Shown one piece after another: positions 42,030 through 47,990 of a stretch of DNA of 47,990 nucleotides (position 1 is its first letter; every line of letters starts with the position of its first letter). This DNA comes from Lamprocystis purpurea DSM 4197 (GTDB lineage Bacteria > Pseudomonadota > Gammaproteobacteria > Chromatiales > Chromatiaceae). The notes under the pieces are model-generated. The model did no database searches. It was not told the origin of the DNA and saw nothing but the letters and a program-made list of their open reading frames with translations. The position numbers and the translations under genes were made by a program. The DNA is taken from the NCBI RefSeq assembly GCF_000379525.1, contig NZ_KB902497.1, positions 1 through 47,990 of the forward strand, read 5' to 3'.

Positions 42030-43181
42030 ATGGCCGAGCAAGAGAGCCTATTGCCGAAGGCGAAGAAGTCCGTCGCACTCTCCGGCACCGCCGCCGGCAA
42101 CACCGCCGTCTGTACCGTCGGGCGCACCGGCAACGATCTGCACTATCGGGGCTACGACATCCTCGATTTTGCCGATCACGCCGATTACGAGGAGATCGCC
42201 CATCTTTTGATTCACGGGCACCTGCCGAGCCGGGCGGAACTCGTCTCCTACAAGCACCGACTGCGCACCATGCGCGGCCTGCCTGCCGCGATGAAGACCG
42301 CGCTGGAGCAACTCCCGCCCTCGTCCCATCCGATGGACGTGCTGCGCACCGGAACCTCGCTGCTCGGCACCCTGGAGCCCGAGAAGGAGTCGATGCCCTT
42401 TGCCGGCGCCCGCGCCATCGGTGACCGGCTGATCGCCTGTGCCGGCTCCATGCTGCTGTATTGGCACCACTATGCCCATCATGGCCGGCGCATCGAGGTG
42501 CAGACGGAAGACGACTCCATCGGCGGACACTTCCTGCACCTGCTGCACCAGCACACCCCGTCGACGGCTTGGGTGCGCGCCATGCACACCTCGCTCAATC
42601 TTTACGCCGAGCACGAGTTCAACGCCTCGACCTTCACCTCGCGGGTGATCGCCGGCACCAACTCCGATATCTACTCCGCCATCACCGGCGCCATCGGCGC
42701 CCTGCGCGGACCCAAGCACGGCGGCGCCAACGAAGTCGCCTGCGAAATCCAGCAGCGCTACACCGATCCGGATCAGGCGGAAGCAGACATCAAGGAACGC
42801 ATGGAGCGCAAAGAAATCGTCATCGGCTTCGGCCACCCGGTCTATACGGTCGGCGACCCGCGTAACGAGGTCATCAAGGGCGTCGCCCGGCGGCTGTCCG
42901 AGGCCAACCAGGACACTCGCATGTTCGAGGTCGCGGAGCGACTGGAAACCGTCATGTGGGATCTCAAGAAAATGTTCCCCAACCTGGACTGGTTCTCCGC
43001 CGTCGCCTACTCCCAGATGGGCATCCCCACCGCGATGTTCACACCCATCTTCGTGATGGCGCGCATCGCCGGCTGGACCGCCCACATCATTGAGCAGCGT
43101 CAGGACAACAAGATCATCCGTCCGAGCGCCAACTATGTCGGGCCGGAGAACCGCCGGTGGGTGCCGCTCGACCGGCGTTAA
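42030..43181 (+). CDS. prpC: 2-Methylcitrate synthase
   Basis: Condenses propionyl-CoA with oxaloacetate. The 383-residue citrate synthase family protein starts [18 protein letters not shown] and has the family's YRGYDI loop, [21 protein letters not shown] and IGFGHPVY with the catalytic His. The PrpC subgroup is supported by the short length and by prpB/prpE nearby. A purine-rich ribosome site (AGAGAGAG) precedes the ATG. No prpD, acnD or prpF follows; instead a repeat-rich stretch begins within 75 nt. Confidence 0.95.
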   Translation: MAEQESLLPKAKKSVALSGTAAGNTAVCTVGRTGNDLHYRGYDILDFADHADYEEIAHLLIHGHLPSRAELVSYKHRLRTMRGLPAAMKTALEQLPPSSHPMDVLRTGTSLLGTLEPEKESMPFAGARAIGDRLIACAGSMLLYWHHYAHHGRRIEVQTEDDSIGGHFLHLLHQHTPSTAWVRAMHTSLNLYAEHEFNASTFTSRVIAGTNSDIYSAITGAIGALRGPKHGGANEVACEIQQRYTDPDQAEADIKERMERKEIVIGFGHPVYTVGDPRNEVIKGVARRLSEANQDTRMFEVAERLETVMWDLKKMFPNLDWFSAVAYSQMGIPTAMFTPIFVMARIAGWTAHIIEQRQDNKIIRPSANYVGPENRRWVPLDRR

Positions 43182-43255
43182 TCGCAGCAGTGCCAATTTT
43201 GGATGGCTGCCGCCAACGGCGTGGCGGCAGCGAGGCTGATGGTGGATGCGCTGCG

Positions 43256-43298
43256 CTTATCCACCCTACAACACCGGCACCGTTGTAGGGTGGATAAG
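43256..43298. repeat. Perfect 17-bp inverted repeat
   Basis: CTTATCCACCCTACAAC and its exact complement flank a 9-nt loop. The GTAGGGTGGATAAG-type palindrome is of the sort dispersed in many GC-rich genomes. It may end prpC or bglA transcripts, though no T-run is seen. Confidence 0.85.
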
Positions 43299-43420
43299 GC
43301 GCGCCGCTCGGTGTCAGGGACCCGGCACGGCAATCGCGCGCGCCGCATCCACCAGAGGCTGCGCGATGCCGCCCAAATGTGGAATTGCTGAGGACCCAGA
43401 TCGCTTGCAACAAAGAAGGC

Positions 43421-43480
43421 CTGGAGTCCAAGGCTTTCGCCTTGGTGCCCACTGTCCAAGGCTGACGCCTTGGACTCCAG
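43421..43480. repeat. 25-bp inverted repeat (CTGGAGTCCAAGGC arms)
   Basis: Arms 43421-43445 and 43456-43480 begin CTGGAGTCCAAGGC and match with about three mismatches, around a 10-nt loop. Each arm contains a shorter internal palindrome (CCAAGGC...GCCTTGG), so the element can fold as a cloverleaf-like structure. Confidence 0.85.
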
Positions 43481-43636
43481 CGGGCTGGTACCGACACCGG
43501 TCCGGTCGTTCCGTATGTCACCCACAGGCAGGGCGCTCAGTGCCTTGCGCTCACGCGGCCGGAATGATCAAGGCCGGCCGACGGTCTCTCGAATCCCGCC
43601 GGATCGGATCACGGAGGCGATCCCCTAAATATATTG

Positions 43637-45109
<1,473 letters not shown>

Positions 45110-45152
45110 TCATCTGGGGCGGACGACAAAAGCCCTGGCGCCCGATCCGGAG

Positions 45153-45980
45153 TCACGATCCTGCCACCGCCAGAACCACATCGGTCTGCATGAAGTGGAA
45201 GGTGTAGCGTTCGCCGAATGCGGCATCGATCACCGCAAGATAACGCTGCATCACCTCTTGGACGAACGTGCGGCGACTCGCTTCAGGCAACACCTGCGTC
45301 CAGGCCCCAAAGCCGGCATTGCAGAAGCCGAAGAAGGCTTCTTCGGTTTGGAAGTCCCAGCGCTTGGACTCGCTCCGGCTGGAGATCCGTTTCAGCCCCA
45401 GGCTTTCAGCCAGCGCCAGGTACTGTTCGGCACTCAGGCGCAGATAGGGGTCGGTGAAACCAGCGAAAGCGCCGGCCCAGTGCGGCTCCCGGCGCACCGC
45501 TTCGGCCACCTCTTCCAGGCTGGTGAGCGCAGCGCGCGTGACCAGGCGCAAGTGCGCCGGCGCTGACGGCTTCAGTGCCCGGCGGATGCCGCGTAACGCA
45601 TCGGCCTGCTGCGGCACCCAGTGCAGGGCGTTGAAGGATACCAGGAGGTCGAAGCGCGCGTGAAACCCGAGGTTTCGCGCGTCGGCCACCTCGAATCGCA
45701 GGTTCGGCCATTGTTCGGTGCCGAACTGCCTGTGCGCATAGGCCACCATATCGGCCGACGCGTCGACGCCGAGCACCGACCCTCGGGGTAGCTGCGCGGC
45801 GATGCGCGCACTGATCTTGCCGTCCCCACAGCCCAGGTCAAGGACGTGCTCGTCGCCGCGCAGCACCAGTTGCGACAGCACCTCGTCAGCCATCGCCGCC
45901 TGCAGACTGGAGTGGTGCGCATAGTCGGCACCATGCCACGGGTTCAGCGCCGGATTGGTTGGTCCGGAGATTCTCGACAT
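45153..45980 (-). CDS. Class I SAM-dependent methyltransferase
   Basis: A 275-residue methyltransferase. Motif I VLDLGCGDGKIS at about 48-59 and the acidic VLGVDASADM loop bind S-adenosylmethionine. SFNALHWVPQQ and LRGIRRALKP follow. The overall form recalls trans-aconitate methyltransferases, but the substrate cannot be assigned. The ATG at 45980 has GAGG about 9 nt upstream. Its stop lies 55 nt from the glucosidase start, on the same strand, so they may be cotranscribed. Confidence 0.85.
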   Translation of the reverse strand: MSRISGPTNPALNPWHGADYAHHSSLQAAMADEVLSQLVLRGDEHVLDLGCGDGKISARIAAQLPRGSVLGVDASADMVAYAHRQFGTEQWPNLRFEVADARNLGFHARFDLLVSFNALHWVPQQADALRGIRRALKPSAPAHLRLVTRAALTSLEEVAEAVRREPHWAGAFAGFTDPYLRLSAEQYLALAESLGLKRISSRSESKRWDFQTEEAFFGFCNAGFGAWTQVLPEASRRTFVQEVMQRYLAVIDAAFGERYTFHFMQTDVVLAVAGS

Positions 45981-46314
45981 GCTCGCGTACCTCACTATGA
46001 AGTCGTGACCGCCAATGTCAGGGGGCGGGTTACAGTGCCCGCCCGGTTCGCGCTGGTGCCGCTGATCGCGTCGGTCCGCTGACCATGCCGGCGATGCTGT
46101 CCGTGACGGTCGGCGTGACGCGGACGGCGGGCGAGAAAACGCGAGTCGGCAAACAGTGCCCGTTCAGCGAGGCGATCAACCCGACCGATCGCCCGACACT
46201 GGAGCAACATCCGCGGTGTGGGCATCGCACCGGGCGGCCGAGCGCAGGATCACGCCAAACCGAGGATTCACGGCTACACTGAAGCCGTGATCTCCATCCT
46301 ACAAGGTATCGATC
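45981..46314. other. Intergenic region with a small hairpin
   Basis: About 330 nt between divergent genes. No plausible gene or RNA is seen. A hairpin TCACGGCT...AGCCGTGA lies at 46268-46290, shortly before the next start, and may affect its translation. No sigma-70 pair is clear. Confidence 0.5.
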
Positions 46315-46533
46315 GTGATTGACCGGCTTGATCTCGCGGAACGGGTCCGATTGGCTTGCGTGCAGGCCGCGTTGGATGGCTATGAGTGGGCAGGAGAGAG
46401 CGGTCTGTGCGGCGAGGGCCGCTGGGAAATCGCGGTGCAAGCGTTGCGGGATCTTGATCTGATGCAAGTGCTCGCCGCGGATACCGAGTCCAAGCGTCAT
46501 CCACCGGCACCTGTCGATGAGCGGAAACCATGA
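46315..46533 (+). CDS. Small conserved-looking protein, unknown function
   Basis: A 72-residue acidic protein from a GTG at 46315: IDRLDLAERVRLACVQAALD, then GYEWAGESGLCGEGRWEIAV and LRDLDL. Predicted mostly helical, soluble, with two cysteines. No family name can be given with certainty. AAGG lies about 8 nt before the GTG. It precedes the hemerythrin-like gene by 72 nt on the same strand and may share its promoter. Confidence 0.6.
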   Translation: MIDRLDLAERVRLACVQAALDGYEWAGESGLCGEGRWEIAVQALRDLDLMQVLAADTESKRHPPAPVDERKP

Positions 46534-46605
46534 CGTGAAGCCATTGGTTCGAACACATGCGTACCCGTGGCGTCCGCCTGACCCCGGTCAGCGGAGGGCA
46601 TGCTG

Positions 46606-47043
46606 ATGCAGCGGTGCGCGGCACTCAAACGGCTGTCGAGCGAACATCACAGCGGCTTGGTCATCGCCCGCCGAGCACGGATCGTAGCCACGTCACCGGA
46701 AACCGCCTGGGCCGAGCTGAGGCAACGCTTCGCCGACGAACTGGCGCCCCATTTTCAACTTGAGGAGCGCGGCCTCTTCCCGGCGCTGCAAGCGGCGGGT
46801 GAGCAGGCGCTGGTCGAGCGCACCCTGGCCGAGCATCGTGCCCTGCGCGACCTGATCGACGGCGGCGGCCCCGAGGACCTCGACGCCTTCGCCCAATTGC
46901 TGACCGAGCATATCCGGTTCGAGGAAAACACGCTCTTCGCGATGGCCCAACGCGTGCTCGGGCCGGACGCTTTAGCGACCATTCAAGAGCTTCATGAGCG
47001 CGAGGCTGGGCCATCGTGCCGCACGGGCGAGAGAGGTCGGTAG
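46606..47043 (+). CDS. Hemerythrin HHE-domain protein
   Basis: A 145-residue four-helix protein with the HHE iron-binding pattern. It has His residues in SSEHHSGLV, His and Glu in PHFQLEERGLFPAL, His in AEHRALRDLI, and His/Glu in EHIRFEENTLFAMAQ. Such proteins bind a di-iron centre and sense or store O2 or NO, or aid Fe-S repair. GGAGG precedes two close ATG codons; 46606 has the better spacing, 46600 is in frame. The C-terminal tail (HEREAGPSCRTGERGR) is basic and probably disordered. Confidence 0.88.
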   Translation: MQRCAALKRLSSEHHSGLVIARRARIVATSPETAWAELRQRFADELAPHFQLEERGLFPALQAAGEQALVERTLAEHRALRDLIDGGGPEDLDAFAQLLTEHIRFEENTLFAMAQRVLGPDALATIQELHEREAGPSCRTGERGR

Positions 47044-47399
47044 CTGGTGAGTAGATGGAACTCGCATATCGTACGTCCAAAAAATCGTACGTTGAAAATG
47101 CCGTATAAATTGGCCTCCGAGACTGCTATTTAATAAAAAACAGAGTTTTATCGACGAGTTGCCAGGGTTCCGGCCAGAGACTGAGCCTCGCGCACTGGAG
47201 GTCGAGGCTTTAGCCGGACCAGGGCCGCGCAAACGCGAGTCGACCGGCTAAAGCCTCGACCTCCGGTTGTCTGGTGGCCGGAACGATGATCAAGGCCGCG
47301 TTGGCGGCAGGGTTCGGTATCTGTGCATCCGGTACAATGTCTGCCGATGCCGGCCGCTCTATGCGGCTGGCCGAGCCCGCCAAGCGCAGGATCCACTCT
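47044..47399. other. Intergenic region: AT-rich patch plus inverted repeat
   Basis: The first 120 nt (47070-47160) are markedly AT-rich compared with the window, with runs of A around 47140. The rest holds the inverted repeat at 47195-47266. No coding frame is credible here. The AT-rich patch may be a foreign remnant or a promoter region. Confidence 0.5.
47195..47266. repeat. Inverted repeat (CTGGAGGTCGAGGCTTTAGC arms)
   Basis: Arms 47195-47217 and 47244-47266 are 23 bp with one mismatch. A partial third copy occurs at 47919-47935. It flanks the broken ATPase/DUF4276 genes and may mark the ends of a lost or mobile segment. Confidence 0.8.
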
Positions 47400-47677
47400 A
47401 TGAGCGCCCCAGTCTTTCTCACCCGAGTCGTCCTGCGCAATTACAAGAGCATCGGCGACTGCGATTGCAGGCTGCAACCGCTCACCTACCTAGTGGGTGC
47501 CAACGGCTCAGGCAAGAGCAATTTTCTGGATTGGACGAGGCGTCGCGATCGATGATGCGCGAGCATCTGTTTTCGGCCGGCGAGCTGCTGCGGCTAAATC
47601 AATTGGCGCCCGATTCAAATGTGCTGGCGCTACAGTCCCAGGGCCAGGCGGACCTGTTCGGCGAGTCTAAAACATGA
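47400..47677 (+). pseudogene. AAA family ATPase with most of its middle deleted
   Basis: The frame from ATG 47400 encodes APVFLTRVVLRNYKSIGDCD and the Walker A motif GANGSGKSN, the first 40-odd residues of an OLD/RecF-like AAA_21 ATPase. It shifts frame near 47528. The other frame then gives LDEASRSMMREHLFSAGELL and ends LFGESKT, matching the usual C-terminal end of this kind of ATPase. The Walker B and signature regions are missing. The product would be non-functional. The start has CAGGA upstream. The stop overlaps the ATG of the next fragment. Confidence 0.75.
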
Positions 47678-47766
47678 GCGCGGTCGTGGCCATCGTCGAG
47701 GGCGACGGCGAGGTCGCCGCGTTACCCGTCCTGCTGCGGCGCTTGAGCGCATCGATCGTTCCGTAA
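47674..47766 (+). pseudogene. DUF4276-like fragment
   Basis: A 30-codon frame beginning MSAVVAIVEGDGEVAALPVL, the recognisable start of DUF4276 (possibly TOPRIM-related) proteins found beside such ATPases. It stops at a TAA (47764-47766), whereas family members are much longer. Overlap with the ATPase end (ATGA) shows the original two-gene order. Confidence 0.65.
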
Positions 47767-47956
47767 GCTGTGCAGCGAATGGCTGAAGCAAACGAGGCGA
47801 AGACTGCTGACCGAATGATGCAGTCGGCGGCGAATGGCACCAAGTCGGCTCTCCAGTATCTCGGTAGGCTACAATACCGCCTTGATCACGACTCCAGCCA
47901 GTGCTCGGGCGTCGTACACTGGAGGTCGAGGTTTACCGTGAAAATCGCGCAGCGAC

Positions 47957-47984
47957 CCCGTGGGAGCGGCGTCCCGCCGCGATG
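47957..47984. repeat. REP-like element, single arm
   Basis: Same 28-bp unit as the prpE-gntR arms at 40135-40162 (CCCGTGGGAGCGGC, then CCGCCGCGATG), differing by a few bases. The partner arm, if any, would lie beyond the window end. Confidence 0.8.
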
Positions 47985-47990
47985 GGGCCG

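Larger units (their letters stand above)
43182..43636. other. Repeat-rich intergenic region after prpC
   Basis: About 450 nt without a convincing gene. It holds two large inverted repeats, given separately (43256-43298 and 43421-43480). No transposase, attachment site or tRNA is recognisable. Confidence 0.6.

Noticed and set aside
43560-43620. tRNA-like GGTCTCTCGAATCCC stretch
   Set aside because: No acceptor pairing, D-arm or anticodon loop could be drawn around it.
47274-47399. 42-residue N-terminal extension of the ATPase fragment
   Set aside because: It runs out of the inverted repeat and gives no family residues. The ATG at 47400 starts the conserved LTRVVLRNYKSIG region.

Overview
The window looks like part of a GC-rich gammaproteobacterial chromosome, most likely a purple sulfur bacterium of the Chromatiaceae or a close relative. 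This rests on the rRNA 5' end, a tyrS/erpA/argC block next to an rRNA operon, a rubredoxin-thiD-thiE-hemL block, a PhaC-type protein and a methylcitrate cluster. No photosynthesis or sulfur-oxidation gene lies in the window, so the placement is an inference.

Layout. Positions 1-140 are the 5' end of a leftward 16S rRNA gene. Behind it are a boxA leader and four tandem promoters, each with a 16-bp spacer. Upstream on the same strand come tyrS, erpA, a coiled-coil membrane protein, argC, a second A-type Fe-S carrier, a DUF5063 protein and rubredoxin. Rightward thiD-thiE-hemL follow, translationally coupled, then a DedA/PAP2/LssY fusion whose phosphatase residues are lost. From 10.7 to 13.1 kb is an accessory patch: a frameshifted hydrolase, a ParD/ParE pair whose toxin lacks a normal start codon, and a decayed PIN toxin/antitoxin pair. 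An AraC regulator, a short DUF533-like ORF and a DUF937-OmpA protein come next. They are followed by a probable operon that alternates outer-membrane beta-barrels with secreted sulfatases (16.2-21.5 kb). A PAS-GGDEF-EAL gene and a third sulfatase follow, with an octanucleotide repeat between them.

From 26.5 to 37.6 kb lie a kinase remnant, a FitAB-like toxin-antitoxin pair with a palindromic operator, a hybrid histidine kinase, two small genes, an AT-richer PhaC-like hydrolase, an L-serine dehydratase with a Tat signal, an orphan LutC-like protein and a membrane GGDEF-EAL protein. From 38 to 43.2 kb is a propionate (2-methylcitrate) cluster: prpE, then a GntR regulator with two TGTCGACA palindromes around its promoter, prpB and prpC; prpD/acnD are not in the window. 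The right end carries REP-like inverted repeats, a 6-phospho-beta-glucosidase, a methyltransferase, a hemerythrin-like protein and the deleted remains of an ATPase/DUF4276 pair.

How the genes may work together. The sulfatases and barrels fit periplasmic use of sulfate esters. The prp genes convert propionate to pyruvate and succinate. The c-di-GMP proteins and hybrid kinase are sensory. The many broken toxin and defence-type genes and dispersed palindromes mark the region as repeatedly rearranged. All functions are read from sequence motifs; no database search was run.
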